A stretch of 46,073 bases of DNA from Antarcticimicrobium sp. (GCF_029212575.1 NZ_JARGPK010000020.1:1-46073); one strand, 5' to 3'; counted from the first letter of the stretch, positions 26,921 to 36,707 are shown. The notes: generated by a model not told the origin, from the sequence alone. Numbers and translations are program-made.

Positions 26921-27633
26921 GGGCGGCGGCCCTCGCGCTGGCGCTGGCGGCGGGGCTCGCCGCGCCGCTGGCGGCGGCCGAATGCCGCCTGGCGCTGGTG
27001 CTGGCGCTGGATGTCTCCAGCTCGGTTGATGCGCAAGAGGACGCGTTGCAGCGCGGCGGGCTGGCCGCCGCGCTGATCTCTGCCCCGGTCGAGCGCGCGG
27101 TCTTCGCCAGCCCCCTGCCCGTCGCCCTCGCCGCCTATGAGTGGAGCGGGCGTTACAATCAGCACCTGCTCGCCGACTGGCGGTTGATCCACACCCGCCG
27201 CGACCTGCTGGAGCTGGCCGAGACGCTGGGCCGCTCCCGCCGCAGCCATAATGAATTTCCAACTGCCATGGGCTATGCGCTGGGCCATGGCGCGGGGCTG
27301 CTGACGCGCGGGCCCGATTGCCTGTTTCGCACCCTCGACATGGCCGGCGACGGCGAGAACAACGAAGGATTCCCGCCCGCCGCCGCCTATGCCGAGTTTC
27401 CCTTTGCCGGGGTCACCGTCAACGGGCTGGTGGTCAGCGCCCCCGACGACGGCGCCGAGATCGACCTGGTCGCCTGGTACCGCGATCACGTGCTGCACGG
27501 CCCCGGCGCCTTCCTTGAGGTGGCGCAGGGGTTCGAGGATTACGAACGCGCCATGCGCCGCAAGCTGCTGCGCGAGTTGCGCCCGCGCGCGGTCGGCGCC
27601 CTGCCCCGCCCCGCGTCGGGCCGGCCGGGATGA
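26914..27633 (+). CDS. DUF1194 von Willebrand-like exported protein, copy 1
   Basis: A 239-residue protein with signal peptide ending near LAAPLAAAE (about residue 23). The domain begins LALVLALDVSSSVDAQE, containing the DxSxS metal-ion-dependent adhesion site, and has later VYEWSG-like AAYEWSGRYNQ and ARMAGDGENNEG, where a further Asp completes the metal site. This is the DUF1194 family, a von Willebrand factor A-like fold of unknown role in the periplasm or outside. The start is a TTG overlapping the gloA stop and no better start is present, so expression probably depends on coupling. Confidence 0.88.
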   Translation: MVRAAALALALAAGLAAPLAAAECRLALVLALDVSSSVDAQEDALQRGGLAAALISAPVERAVFASPLPVALAAYEWSGRYNQHLLADWRLIHTRRDLLELAETLGRSRRSHNEFPTAMGYALGHGAGLLTRGPDCLFRTLDMAGDGENNEGFPPAAAYAEFPFAGVTVNGLVVSAPDDGAEIDLVAWYRDHVLHGPGAFLEVAQGFEDYERAMRRKLLRELRPRAVGALPRPASGRPG

Positions 27634-28358
27634 TGCGGCGCCTACGCCTTGCCGCGTGCCTGGCCGGGATGCTCGCCCTGGCCCAGCCCGCCGTGGCGCA
27701 ATGCCGGCAGGCGCTGGCGCTGGGGCTCGATGTCTCCGGCTCGGTCGATACGCGCGAATACCGGCTCCAGCTTGACGGGCTCGCCGCCGCGCTGATCGAT
27801 CCGCGGGTGTCCCGCGCCCTGCTGTCGATGCCCGCCGCCCCGGTGCGGCTGGCGGTCTATGAGTGGAGCGGTCCGGGCTATCAGCGCCTGCTGCTGGACT
27901 GGACCGAGATCGCCGACCGCGCCACGCTCACCCGCATCGCCGCCGGTCTCGCCGCAACCGCCCGCCGGCCCGCGCCCCCCGGCACCGGGCTTGGCGCCGC
28001 GATGCGCCATGGCGCCCGCCTGCTGGCGGATCAGCCGGACTGCTGGCGGCGGACTCTGGATATCTCCGGCGACGGACGGCACAATCAGGGACCGCACCCG
28101 CGCGCGGTCAAGGCCGAGCTGCTGCCACAGGGCATCACGCTGAACGCGCTGGTCATCGGCGCCGACGCCCCGCGCGGCGACGACCGGCGTCAGGCCGATA
28201 TCGGCGCGCTGTCGTCCTATTTCCGGGCCTGGGTCATCCTGGGGCAAGGGGCCTTCGTGGAAACCGCCCTGGGGTTCGAGGGCTACGGCGAGGCGATGGC
28301 CCGCAAGCTCCTGCGCGAGTTGGAGCTGCCCGTGCTCTCCGCCCTCGCCGCTCAGTAG
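27630..28358 (+). CDS. DUF1194 von Willebrand-like exported protein, copy 2
   Basis: A 242-residue paralogue of the preceding protein with signal peptide ending AQPAVAQ. It carries LALGLDVSGSVDTREYRLQ (DxSxS site) and LDISGDGRHNQG with the later Asp. Sequence between the copies is clearly homologous over the whole length, including VYEWSGPGYQR versus AYEWSGRYNQ and the C-terminal GQGAFVETALGFEGY. Start and preceding stop overlap, so the two are a translationally coupled tandem duplication; a heterodimer is possible. Function not known. Confidence 0.88.
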   Translation: MMRRLRLAACLAGMLALAQPAVAQCRQALALGLDVSGSVDTREYRLQLDGLAAALIDPRVSRALLSMPAAPVRLAVYEWSGPGYQRLLLDWTEIADRATLTRIAAGLAATARRPAPPGTGLGAAMRHGARLLADQPDCWRRTLDISGDGRHNQGPHPRAVKAELLPQGITLNALVIGADAPRGDDRRQADIGALSSYFRAWVILGQGAFVETALGFEGYGEAMARKLLRELELPVLSALAAQ

Positions 28359-28849
28359 ATATAGCGGATCTGGTCGGTCCAATAGCGCTCGACCCGTTTC
28401 AGCGCGCCGGTGATATCCTCCACCCCCGCCGCCGTCATCACGCCCTTCTGCTCCAGCCCCTCGGCATGGCGCAGGAACAGCGCCTCGACCACGTCGCGGA
28501 TCTCACGCCCGCTGCGTGTCAGCCGCACCCGCACCGCGCGGCGGTCAATCTCGCAGCGCTGGTGGTGCATGTATCCCATGTCCACCAGCTTTTTCAGGTT
28601 ATAGCTGACGTTGCTGCCCTGGTAATAACCGCGGCTCTTCAATTCGCCCGCCGTCACCTCATGATCGCCGATGTTGAACAGGAGCAACCCCTGCACCGCG
28701 TTTATCTCCAGGATGCCGACCCGCTCGAACTCGTCCTTGATCACGTCCAGCAACAACCGGTGCAACCGTTCGACCAGCGCCAGCGCCTCCAGGTAGCTGT
28801 TCATGAACCCCTGCCGCGAGGCCAGGCTCATCTGCATTTCCATACTCAT
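28352..28849 (-). CDS. MarR-family winged-helix transcriptional regulator
   Basis: A 165-residue regulator with the winged-helix core around VTAGELKSRGYYQGSNVSYNL (recognition helix) and MGYMHHQRCEIDRRAVRVRLT (wing), then a long helical dimer region. The DRRAVRVRLT stretch is typical of the LdtR-like branch of MarR proteins in alphaproteobacteria, which control cell-envelope genes. Start ATG 28849 follows GGAGGG. It ends 7 bases inside the end of the convergent DUF1194 gene. The GYYQGSNVSY helix recalls LdtR closely; target genes are not evident here. Confidence 0.87.
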   Translation of the reverse strand: MSMEMQMSLASRQGFMNSYLEALALVERLHRLLLDVIKDEFERVGILEINAVQGLLLFNIGDHEVTAGELKSRGYYQGSNVSYNLKKLVDMGYMHHQRCEIDRRAVRVRLTRSGREIRDVVEALFLRHAEGLEQKGVMTAAGVEDITGALKRVERYWTDQIRYIY

Positions 28850-28940
28850 ACATCCCTCCGACACAAGCTGCTCTGGTCGGAGGGTGACGGCAAATCGCCA
28901 AAAATCGGTTAAATCTCGATGGATCTTTTGCGGGGCGGAT

Positions 28941-29198
28941 CTACCTCTGGAAGGTTCCCGCGATCTCCTGCACCAGCGGGCCATAGGGCGCCGGCGTCTC
29001 GATCTGGCCGGTCACCCACTTGTAGAGATCCTGGTCATTCTCCTCCAGCAGCGCCTCGTAAAGGTCCAGCGTCTCCGGCGCCATGCCCGCGAGCTCGCGC
29101 TCGGCATAGGCCTGCAGGATCAGGTCCATCTCCTTGATCCCGCGCCGCATGGACCGCATCTTCAGCCGCTTGATACGGATGTCGCGCATCTCGCTCAT
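28941..29198 (-). CDS. sdhE: SdhE-type FAD assembly factor for succinate dehydrogenase
   Basis: An 85-residue protein of the SdhE/Sdh5 family with the conserved RGxxE motif as R19-G-I-K-E23 in RSMRRGIKEMD. It helps covalent attachment of FAD to the SdhA flavoprotein. A later LYEALLEENDQDLYKWVTGQ is the usual second helix pair. The start ATG overlaps the stop of the upstream XRE gene (ATGA), so both are made from one transcript. The sdh operon itself is not in the window. Confidence 0.92.
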   Translation of the reverse strand: MSEMRDIRIKRLKMRSMRRGIKEMDLILQAYAERELAGMAPETLDLYEALLEENDQDLYKWVTGQIETPAPYGPLVQEIAGTFQR

Positions 29199-29602
29199 GC
29201 CTCGGCCCGCTCTGCCTGTTCCACGATCAGCCGCAACCGTTTTTCCAACCGCGCCGCGCGCTCGGAATTGGCCCGCATTTCCGAGCGGATCGCGCGCAGC
29301 TCGGCCAGGATCGCCGACAGGTCCTGCGCCTCGGTGGTCTCGTCGGCCGGGCTGGCCGTGCCCTCGCCCTCGCCGGTCAGCAGCCACATGATCGACACGT
29401 TGAGAAGCCCGGCCATCATCGACAGCTTGTTGGCGCGCGGCTCCGACAGATCCTCTTCCCAGCTGCGCACGGTGGTCTTCTTGACCCCCAGCCGCCGGGC
29501 CAGCTGTGCCTGGGTCATATCGGCCGCATCACGGGCGCCGGCAACCCGGTCCCCGAAGGTGGCCGCCTCCGGTCCATACCAATCGGTTTCAGTGTCGTTC
29601 AT
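29195..29602 (-). CDS. XRE-family regulator coupled to sdhE
   Basis: A 135-residue protein with an N-terminal helix-turn-helix, MTQAQLARRLGVKKTTVRSW, followed by EEDLSEPRANKLSMMAGLLNVSIMWLLTGEG, typical of XRE proteins. The C-terminal half is an acidic-to-basic coiled coil (LAELRAIRSEMRANSERAARLE). Start ATG at 29602; it overlaps sdhE by 4 bases. It is divergent from the aminotransferase gene at 29692. A regulator fused by overlap to sdhE recurs in roseobacters in my recollection; its targets are unknown. Confidence 0.88.
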   Translation of the reverse strand: MNDTETDWYGPEAATFGDRVAGARDAADMTQAQLARRLGVKKTTVRSWEEDLSEPRANKLSMMAGLLNVSIMWLLTGEGEGTASPADETTEAQDLSAILAELRAIRSEMRANSERAARLEKRLRLIVEQAERAEA

Positions 29603-29658
29603 GCTTCTCTCTCCGGTGATCCGGCGCGGGTTGATCGCCAATCGGCCGCACCCTATGA

Positions 29659-30894
<1,236 letters not shown>

Positions 30895-30905
30895 GGAGGT
30901 CGGAA

Positions 30906-31310
30906 ATGGAGCTGCCGAAATACTACTTCCGGGTGCGCGACAACGGCGCCTTTGTCTTTCGCGTCGATACCGAGAACCGCGACCGCCGCGTCGAAATGGA
31001 CCAGATCGCCGCGATCAACATCCGCAACGGCGAGATCAAGCCGCACGGCGACCGCAGCCTGAGCGAGGAAGACCTGGAGCATATCAAGGGCTGGATGGCC
31101 GAACGGTCCGAAGTGCTGGCCCGGCGCGACATCGACGACATCCTGCGCACGGTCGATCACCTCAACCTCACCGCGCACTGGGCCCAGACCCGGGCCAGCG
31201 CGGCCCAGCTCGAGGCGGTCACGGACGCGCTTCTGCTGGCCATGCACGACCTGCGCACGGTGCTGGTGCGCAAGAAGGCCGACCGCCTGACCAAGAGCGA
31301 CAAGGACTGA
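30906..31310 (+). CDS. Conserved hypothetical protein downstream of the aminotransferase
   Basis: A 134-residue soluble protein starting MELPKYYFRVRDNGAFVFRV. The first half is strand-rich (VRDNGAFVFRVDTENRDRRVEMDQIAAINIRNGEIKPHGD in segments), and the second half is helical with charged heptads (LSEEDLEHIKGWMAERSEVLARR). No catalytic or metal motif is visible and I do not recognise the family. The start ATG 30906 follows GAGGAGGTCGG, close to the previous stop, so it is probably co-transcribed with the aminotransferase. Confidence 0.7.
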   Translation: MELPKYYFRVRDNGAFVFRVDTENRDRRVEMDQIAAINIRNGEIKPHGDRSLSEEDLEHIKGWMAERSEVLARRDIDDILRTVDHLNLTAHWAQTRASAAQLEAVTDALLLAMHDLRTVLVRKKADRLTKSDKD

Positions 31311-31329
31311 CCCGGCGCAGCGCCGTCAG
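31307..31329. terminator. Bidirectional hairpin between convergent genes
   Basis: CTGAC (31307-31311) and GTCAG (31325-31329) close an inner stem GGCGC/GCGCC with a bulged CC on the left. It sits in the 21-base gap between the hypothetical gene ending at 31310 and the convergent Lrp-type gene ending at 31332, and overlaps the stop codon of the first. There is no T-run, so any termination would be weak. Confidence 0.45.
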
Positions 31330-31331
31330 GA

Positions 31332-31571
31332 TCAGAACGCGTTGAAGGTCATCGTGGTCAGCGACCGTTCGATCCCGTCGATATCCAGCAGGTGATCGTT
31401 GATGTACTTGCCCACATCCGCGTCGGCCGGGATGTAGAGCTTCATCATCAGGTCGTATTCGCCGCTGGTGGAATAAAGCTCGGAGTGGATCTCGCGCAGC
31501 GCGATCTTCTCGGCCACGCGGTAAGTGGTGCCGGGCTTGCAACGGATCTGGATGAAAACGCAGGTCGACAT
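31332..31571 (-). CDS. Stand-alone Lrp/AsnC effector-binding (RAM) domain protein
   Basis: A 79-residue protein consisting only of the Lrp/AsnC ligand-binding domain: CVFIQIRCKPGTT (first strand), REIHSELYSTSGEYDLMMKL (helix and second strand with the GEYD ligand loop), and the final strand IERSLTTMTFNAF. The DNA-binding helix-turn-helix of Lrp is absent. Such free domains oligomerise and bind amino acids. The length and start ATG show that it is a true small gene, not a broken Lrp. Partner is unknown. Confidence 0.9.
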   Translation of the reverse strand: MSTCVFIQIRCKPGTTYRVAEKIALREIHSELYSTSGEYDLMMKLYIPADADVGKYINDHLLDIDGIERSLTTMTFNAF

Positions 31572-31657
31572 GGGGGGAAACCTTCGGGGGATGTTTGGCC
31601 GTCAAACTGGCATGGCGGCGGGTCGGGCGCAATCCCCGCCCGGCCCTTGCCCCGCGC

Positions 31658-32869
31658 CTATCCTGCCGCCCGGTCGCGTATCCACCCGTTCAGCCGCCAC
31701 GCCCCATAGGCCAGCGCGATGGCGATCAGTCCGGCCACGACAACCGTCCCCGCCGCGGCCTCCAGCCGTTCGAAATACTGGGTGTAAAGGTGGATTGCGC
31801 CAAAGGTGACGGCGGTGTTGAACACCGCGCGGCGTGTCGCCATCGCCGCCCACAGCCCGACGCCAAGGATCACCACGGCCCAGACCAGCGCATAGGCATC
31901 GCTTGAGATCACGGTGGCATCGGCCTGAAACGCCGCCCGCGCCGCCTCATAGGCTGCCACAGCGCTGTCATCTGCGCGCCAGCCGGGATCGGCGCTGAAA
32001 TCCGACCAGCGCGGCCCCCAAAGGTGATATCCGACCCGATCCCCCCAGAGCGACCCGATCCAGAACGCCATGTTCATCCAGATAAAGGCCAACCGCCCCA
32101 GAATCACCGCATGCCGCCCGATCCGGTCCGGCTGGCTGCGGATCAGCCACAGGCAGAGCCCGGCCAGCAGCGCCATCTGCAGCACCGTCAGCGTCGATTC
32201 ATAGATTGCCAGGCCGTACGTGCCGGTCTGGTAGAAACTGCGCGACGACAGCGCGACCGCCAACATCGGGATCGACAGCGCCGAGACCAGCCGGATATCC
32301 AGCGCCACGCCGCACAGGATCAGCACCGCGGCGGCATAGTGATACAGGATCCACGGCGGCACCCCCGCCAGAAATGCACCCAACGGCTCGCTCAGCATCC
32401 CGGTCAGATGCGCCGCCACGCCCAGACAGGTCAGCCATCCGGCCAGAAACCGCAACCGCCCCGGCCCCCGACGCCAGACCGCATAGGCCCCCAGCCCGAT
32501 CGGCAGACCCAGCACCGCGGCGATACCGGCGCTGCCACTCGCCTGCACGCCCCAGCCCACCGCGCCGCCGACCAAAAGCACCGCCCCGATCACCGCCGTC
32601 GCGTTCGACAGCAGCCGATAGGTCTCCGGCGCCCGCAGCAACGCCACCGCCCCGGCCAGCATGACCACCGCGCCCAGCGCCGTGATCTGCGCCATATCCT
32701 CCAGAAAGGCCGCCAGGCCGCCGATCACCGCGAGGATGCCGGCGAACAGCACGATATTGACGGCAAATGCCATCATGTCCTCGCGCGCGCGGCGGGCAAT
32801 CTCATCGGCCTGCGCGGGGCTCAGCACCCCCTCACGGACCAGCACATCGGTATCGGCAAGGTATCTCAT
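31658..32869 (-). CDS. DUF2157-family polytopic membrane protein
   Basis: A 403-residue protein. The N-terminal cytoplasmic part, [19 protein letters not shown], is the DUF2157 opening helix; about ten or more membrane segments follow, such as [20 protein letters not shown] and [17 protein letters not shown]. The function of DUF2157 proteins is not known. The start ATG at 32869 is close to the hisB promoter in the divergent direction. The C-terminus is a short basic tail. Confidence 0.85.
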   Translation of the reverse strand: MRYLADTDVLVREGVLSPAQADEIARRAREDMMAFAVNIVLFAGILAVIGGLAAFLEDMAQITALGAVVMLAGAVALLRAPETYRLLSNATAVIGAVLLVGGAVGWGVQASGSAGIAAVLGLPIGLGAYAVWRRGPGRLRFLAGWLTCLGVAAHLTGMLSEPLGAFLAGVPPWILYHYAAAVLILCGVALDIRLVSALSIPMLAVALSSRSFYQTGTYGLAIYESTLTVLQMALLAGLCLWLIRSQPDRIGRHAVILGRLAFIWMNMAFWIGSLWGDRVGYHLWGPRWSDFSADPGWRADDSAVAAYEAARAAFQADATVISSDAYALVWAVVILGVGLWAAMATRRAVFNTAVTFGAIHLYTQYFERLEAAAGTVVVAGLIAIALAYGAWRLNGWIRDRAAG

Positions 32870-32928
32870 GCGCCATCATGACCGGGATCGCGGCAGAAAT
32901 GGAAGCGGTTTTGCCGCCTTGCATACTC

Positions 32929-32965
32929 TTGGCCTTGGCCGACCGCGCGCCTATAAGGGGCGCGC
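32929..32965 (+). promoter_or_regulatory. hisB promoter with palindrome around the -10 box
   Basis: TTGGCC (32929-32934) and TATAAG (32952-32957) are separated by 17 bases, a good sigma70-type pair. The -10 box lies in the loop of a perfect inverted repeat, GCGCGCC (32945-32951) and GGCGCGC (32959-32965). A ribosome site CAGGAG occurs at 32970-32975, before the hisB ATG at 32983. The palindrome may be an operator. Confidence 0.6.
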
Positions 32966-32982
32966 ATCACAGGAGCGCCCCC

Positions 32983-33570
32983 ATGCGACAGGCCCGCATC
33001 TCCCGCAAGACGGCGGAAACCGATATCACGGTTGAACTGACCCTCGACGGCACCGGCCGGTATGACAACGAAACCGGTGTCGGATTCTTCGACCACATGC
33101 TCGACCAACTGGCGCGCCATTCACTCATCGACATGACTGTGCGCGCCAAGGGCGATTATCACATCGACGATCACCACACGGTCGAGGATGTGGGCATCGC
33201 GCTGGGACAGGCGCTGGCGCAGGCGCTGGGCGACAAGAAAGGCATCCGGCGCTATGGCGAATGCCACCTGCCGATGGACGACGCGCAGGTGCGCTGCGCG
33301 CTCGATCTCTCCGGTCGGCCTTTCCTGGTGTGGAACCTGGATCTGCCGACGCCCAAGATCGGCAGTTTCGACACCGAGCTTGTACGCGAGTTCTTCCAGG
33401 CGCTCAGCACCCACGGCGGCATCACCCTGCACGTCGACCAGTTGCACGGGTTCAACAGCCACCACATCGCCGAGGCCGCGTTCAAAGCGGTGGCCCGCGC
33501 CCTGCGCGTGGCGGTCGAGACCGACCCGCGCAAATCCGACGCGATCCCCTCGACCAAGGGCGCGCTCTGA
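32983..33570 (+). CDS. hisB: Imidazoleglycerol-phosphate dehydratase
   Basis: A 195-residue monofunctional dehydratase for the sixth step of histidine synthesis. Metal-binding motifs are [26 protein letters not shown] and [13 protein letters not shown], each with the paired His and Glu ligands. The length is that of monofunctional enzymes without the phosphatase domain fused in enterobacteria. The open frame reads further upstream, but the ATG at 32983 follows CAGGAG and gives the usual N-terminus [15 protein letters not shown]. hisH follows after 38 bases. Confidence 0.97.
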   Translation: MRQARISRKTAETDITVELTLDGTGRYDNETGVGFFDHMLDQLARHSLIDMTVRAKGDYHIDDHHTVEDVGIALGQALAQALGDKKGIRRYGECHLPMDDAQVRCALDLSGRPFLVWNLDLPTPKIGSFDTELVREFFQALSTHGGITLHVDQLHGFNSHHIAEAAFKAVARALRVAVETDPRKSDAIPSTKGAL

Positions 33571-33608
33571 GCGCACCCGGCGCCCCCCATCTGCGAGGAA
33601 GGCAAACC

Positions 33609-34247
33609 ATGCTGACCGCCATCATCGACTATGAAAGCGGCAATCTGCACTCTGCCGAAAAGGCCTTTCAGCGCATGGCGCGCGAGGTCGGCGGCGGCAC
33701 CGTGGTGGTGACCGCCGACGCCGACGTGGTGGCCCGCGCCGACCGCGTGGTGCTGCCCGGCGACGGTGCCTTTCCCGCCTGCGCGCAGGCGCTGCGCGGC
33801 CAGTCCGGCCTGTTCGAGGCGCTGGTCGAGGCGGTCGAGACCCGCGGCCGCCCGTTCCTCGGCATCTGCGTCGGCATGCAGCTCATGGCGACCTGGGGCC
33901 GCGAATACGAGGATACCCGGGGGCTTGACTGGATCGGCGGCGAAGTGGTCAGGATCACCCCCTCTGATCCCACGCTCAAGGTGCCGCACATGGGCTGGAA
34001 CGATCTGGTGATCGACCATCCCCACCCGGTGCTCGACGGGATCGAAACCGGCGATCACGCCTATTTCGTGCACTCCTACCACTTCCGCGTCTTTGCGGCG
34101 CAAGAGCGGCTCGCGCATGTGGACTACGGCGGCGACGTCACCGCCATCATCGGAAAGGGCACCATGCTGGGCACCCAGTTCCACCCGGAGAAAAGCCAGC
34201 AGACCGGGCTGCGGCTGATCGGCAACTTCCTGCGCTGGCGGCCCTGA
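33609..34247 (+). CDS. hisH: Imidazole glycerol phosphate synthase, glutaminase subunit
   Basis: A 212-residue class I glutamine amidotransferase. The catalytic Cys87 is in [10 protein letters not shown], with His and Glu in TQFHPEKSQ; the oxyanion strand GAFPACA and DYESGNLHS at the N-terminus are typical of HisH. It supplies ammonia to HisF, which is encoded about 4 kb downstream. ATG 33609 follows GGAAGG. The minus-strand DUF2147 gene converges on its end. Confidence 0.96.
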   Translation: MLTAIIDYESGNLHSAEKAFQRMAREVGGGTVVVTADADVVARADRVVLPGDGAFPACAQALRGQSGLFEALVEAVETRGRPFLGICVGMQLMATWGREYEDTRGLDWIGGEVVRITPSDPTLKVPHMGWNDLVIDHPHPVLDGIETGDHAYFVHSYHFRVFAAQERLAHVDYGGDVTAIIGKGTMLGTQFHPEKSQQTGLRLIGNFLRWRP

Positions 34248-34268
34248 CCGGTCCGCCCCGCGACGGGG

Positions 34269-34676
34269 TCAGTTCACCCGCGCCCAGACCTGCGATTGGC
34301 ACACCGGACCCAGACAGCCCTTGACCGTCATCCGGTCGCCGCGCACCTGCATGGTGCCCTTGTAGGTGCGGTTGTGGGCGGGCACGAAGGCATGCCCCTT
34401 CCACACCCCGGTGCCCGCCGGGGTCATGTCCCAGAACACCCGCACCCCGAGGTTCGGTGTCTCCACCCGGCGCCCCTGGCCGTCAAAGGTCCGCGCAATC
34501 ACCCCGCAGGCCGCAGCACCGCAGGGCCGCGCCTCGATATGGGCGACAATACCTTTCGCGTCCGGCGGCGTCAGCCAGGTGCCCAGCGGCGTGTCGGCCC
34601 CGGCCAGGGCCGGCATCACCGCCACGCAGGCGCCGGTCAGGTATATTTTCAGATTTTCGATCATTCGCACCAACAT
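34269..34676 (-). CDS. DUF2147-family exported protein, copy 1
   Basis: A protein of about 135 residues with signal peptide (MIENLKIYLTGACVAVMPALAGA). The mature part starts PLGTWLTPPDAKGIVAHIE and contains the four-cysteine pattern with CGAAACGVIAR and KGCLGPVCQSQVWARV, typical of the small DUF2147 periplasmic family. Starts at 34676, 34694 and 34664 are all possible; the best ribosome site (AAGGGAG) lies very close to 34676. It is convergent with hisH. Function is unknown. Confidence 0.8.
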   Translation of the reverse strand: MLVRMIENLKIYLTGACVAVMPALAGADTPLGTWLTPPDAKGIVAHIEARPCGAAACGVIARTFDGQGRRVETPNLGVRVFWDMTPAGTGVWKGHAFVPAHNRTYKGTMQVRGDRMTVKGCLGPVCQSQVWARVN

Positions 34677-34819
34677 CACTCCCTTCAGCGACACTGGCCC
34701 GATCTGCCGTCTGTCCCGGCCCGGCAGAACAAAGCCGAACGCACATTACACGCGTCCGGCCCCCTCCGGCAAAATATTTTCATCGCCCCCGCGCCCCTCG
34801 GCGCAAAGGCGCCGACGCC

Positions 34820-35221
34820 CTATTTCACACGTTTCCAGGTCTGCTTCGAACAGATCAGCCCGCCCGCGACGCAGCCGCGCAGCGCCAGGCTGTTGCCCTT
34901 GAGGTCCATCTTGCCGATGTAGATCTTGTCGTTCGAGGGGCGCCAGACCTTGCCCGCGTAATGCCCGTCGCCCTGCGGCACCATGCCGATCACCAGCGTC
35001 TTGCCCTGGTTCTCGGACACATAGGGCCCCGAATCGTTGAAGCTCTGCGCGATCACCCCGCAAAAGGCATCGCCGCAGGGCGAGATGTCGATATGCGCGT
35101 ATGAGCCGTCATCCACTTCGGTCTTCCAGGTGCCCTCCAGCGGATCGGCGGCCAGCGCCGCCCCGGCCAGCCCCAGGGCCGCAATGGCCCCCAAAATGAT
35201 TGGTTTGATAATCTGTTGCAT
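34820..35221 (-). CDS. DUF2147-family exported protein, copy 2 (intact paralogue)
   Basis: A 133-residue protein with signal peptide ending GLAGAALAA (about residue 25). The mature part is DPLEGTWKTEVDDG through ISPCGDAFCGVIAQSF, VWRPSNDKIYIGKMDL and ALRGCVAGGLICSKQTW, with two cysteine pairs probably forming disulfides. Start ATG 35221 follows AGGAGG with 7-base spacing. The gene has a defective relative at 35476-35919 whose flank is nearly identical to this one's. The role of DUF2147 proteins is unknown. Confidence 0.86.
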   Translation of the reverse strand: MQQIIKPIILGAIAALGLAGAALAADPLEGTWKTEVDDGSYAHIDISPCGDAFCGVIAQSFNDSGPYVSENQGKTLVIGMVPQGDGHYAGKVWRPSNDKIYIGKMDLKGNSLALRGCVAGGLICSKQTWKRVK

Positions 35222-35257
35222 CGAAAATCCTCCTGTTCGCCTTACACTGACCCGCTG

Positions 35258-35395
35258 CCCCGAGTCGGGCAAGGCTGACCCGGGGCCGCGTTGCAATTTC
35301 CCGCGCACAAATGCATGAGGGCGCGGGAAACCGCCATTCCCCGCAGCCGAACACCGCAAAAGGCCCGCCGATGATCCTCTACCCCGCCATCGACC
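35258..35395. repeat. Segmental duplication, copy A, with the first 25 bases of hisA
   Basis: This stretch is nearly identical to 35835-35970, differing by scattered single changes and one gap. It begins CCCGAGTCGGGCAAGGCTGA and ends with the first 25 bases of hisA (35371-35395), after which the hisA frame is lost (next bases ACGCG instead of TCAAG). It is a truncated hisA start left behind by the duplication. Confidence 0.85.
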
Positions 35396-35475
35396 ACGCG
35401 ATACACCCGGCCGACCCCATTTTGCAAAAGGCGTTCAATCGCTCGCGCGCTTTTCGGCATAAAGGCGCCCGAGGC

Positions 35476-35919
35476 TCAGTTTAACCGTTCAAAGGTCCGT
35501 TTCGAACAAAATAACCCACCCGCAACGCAGCCACGGACAAGAACGCTGTTGCCCGATAGCACCATCTCGGCGTCAAAGGTTTTGTCGTTGGAGGGCCGCC
35601 AGACCTTGCCCGTGTAGCGCCCTTCGCCCTGCGGCACCATGTCAATGATTAGCGCCTTACCCTTGTTTTTCGACTGAAACTCCCCCCATTTGCCGAAGGT
35701 CCGCGTAATCACACCACAAAGTGCAGCGCCGCAAGGTGATATGTCGATATACGCGTAGGCTCCTCTGTCTTTGCCGGTCTTCCATTTGCCCTCCAACGGG
35801 TCTGCAGCCAGCGCCGCACCGGCGAGCCCGAACGCCCGAGTCTGGCAAGGCTGACCCGGGGCCGCGTTGCAATTTCCCGCGCGTCGGTGCATGAGGGCGC
35901 GAAAATCGCCATCCCCCAC
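35476..35919 (-). pseudogene. DUF2147-family gene lacking start site and signal peptide (pseudogene)
   Basis: The frame encodes a diverged copy of the 34820-35221 protein: ADPLEGKWKTGKDRGAYAYI, ISPCGAALCGVITRTF, VWRPSNDKTFDAEMVL and VRGCVAGGLFCSKRTF. The signal-peptide codons before GLAGAALAA, the AGGAGG ribosome site and the ATG present in copy 2 are absent; the sequence runs straight into the duplicated flank. The only in-frame starts lie in the flank (at 35919 or nearer), giving a peptide beginning without an export signal. It may still be translated but should not be secreted. Confidence 0.75.
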
Positions 35920-35970
35920 AGCCGAACACCGCGAAAGGCCCGCCGATGATCCTCTACCCCGCCATCGACC
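35835..35970. repeat. Segmental duplication, copy B, carrying the functional hisA start
   Basis: Nearly identical to 35258-35395. It holds the upstream region and first 25 bases of the intact hisA (ATG at 35946). Because both the DUF2147 genes and this flank are duplicated, the likely event was a tandem copying of a unit of some 600 bases, followed by a deletion in the second DUF2147 gene. Confidence 0.82.
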
Positions 35971-36668
35971 TCAAGGACGGACAGGCCGTGCGCCTCCTGC
36001 GCGGCGACATGGACAAGGCGACCGTCTTCAACGACGACCCCGCCGCCCAGGCCCGCGCCTTTGTCGCGGCCGGCTGCGACTGGCTGCATCTGGTCGATCT
36101 CAATGGCGCCTTTGCCGGCGCGCCGGTCAACGCCGCCGCGGTCGAGGCGATCCTCGCGGCCTGCGACGTGCCCGCCCAGCTCGGCGGCGGCATCCGCGAC
36201 ATGGCCACCATCGAGGCCTGGCTTTCCAAGGGGCTGGCCCGCGTCATCCTCGGCACCGTGGCGGTCGAAAACCCCGACCTCGTGCGCGAGGCCGCCCGCG
36301 CCTTTCCCGGTCAGGTCGCCGTTGGCATCGACGCGCGAAACGGCATGGTGGCGACCAAGGGCTGGGCCGAGGAAACCGACGTCAACGCCACCGATCTGGC
36401 CCGCTCCTTCGAGGATGCCGGCGTCGCCGCCATCATCTACACCGACATCCAGCGCGACGGCGCCATGCAGGGCCCGAATGTCGAGGCGACCGCAGCACTC
36501 GCCCGCGCCGTCTCGATCCCGGTGATCGCGAGTGGAGGAGTCAGTTCCATCGCCGACCTCGTCGCCCTGCGCGACTGCGGCGCGGCGCTGAACGGCGCGA
36601 TCTCGGGCCGGGCCCTCTATGACAGGGCGATCGACTTGAAAGAGGCGCTGACGGTGCTGCGCGGCTAG
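35946..36668 (+). CDS. hisA: Phosphoribosylformimino-5-aminoimidazole carboxamide ribotide isomerase
   Basis: A 240-residue TIM-barrel isomerase of histidine synthesis. The catalytic Asp8 is in YPAIDLKDG and the second Asp in [16 protein letters not shown]; phosphate-binding glycines are in QLGGGIRD and IASGGVSSI. Its promoter region is the duplicated segment 35835-35945. Two oppositely oriented DUF2147 genes separate it from hisH, so it cannot be read from the hisB promoter without reading through them in antisense. Confidence 0.97.
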   Translation: MILYPAIDLKDGQAVRLLRGDMDKATVFNDDPAAQARAFVAAGCDWLHLVDLNGAFAGAPVNAAAVEAILAACDVPAQLGGGIRDMATIEAWLSKGLARVILGTVAVENPDLVREAARAFPGQVAVGIDARNGMVATKGWAEETDVNATDLARSFEDAGVAAIIYTDIQRDGAMQGPNVEATAALARAVSIPVIASGGVSSIADLVALRDCGAALNGAISGRALYDRAIDLKEALTVLRG

Positions 36669-36707
36669 GGCGGCGCCTCCGCCGACAATCCGTGCTAGCC
36701 TGCCCGC

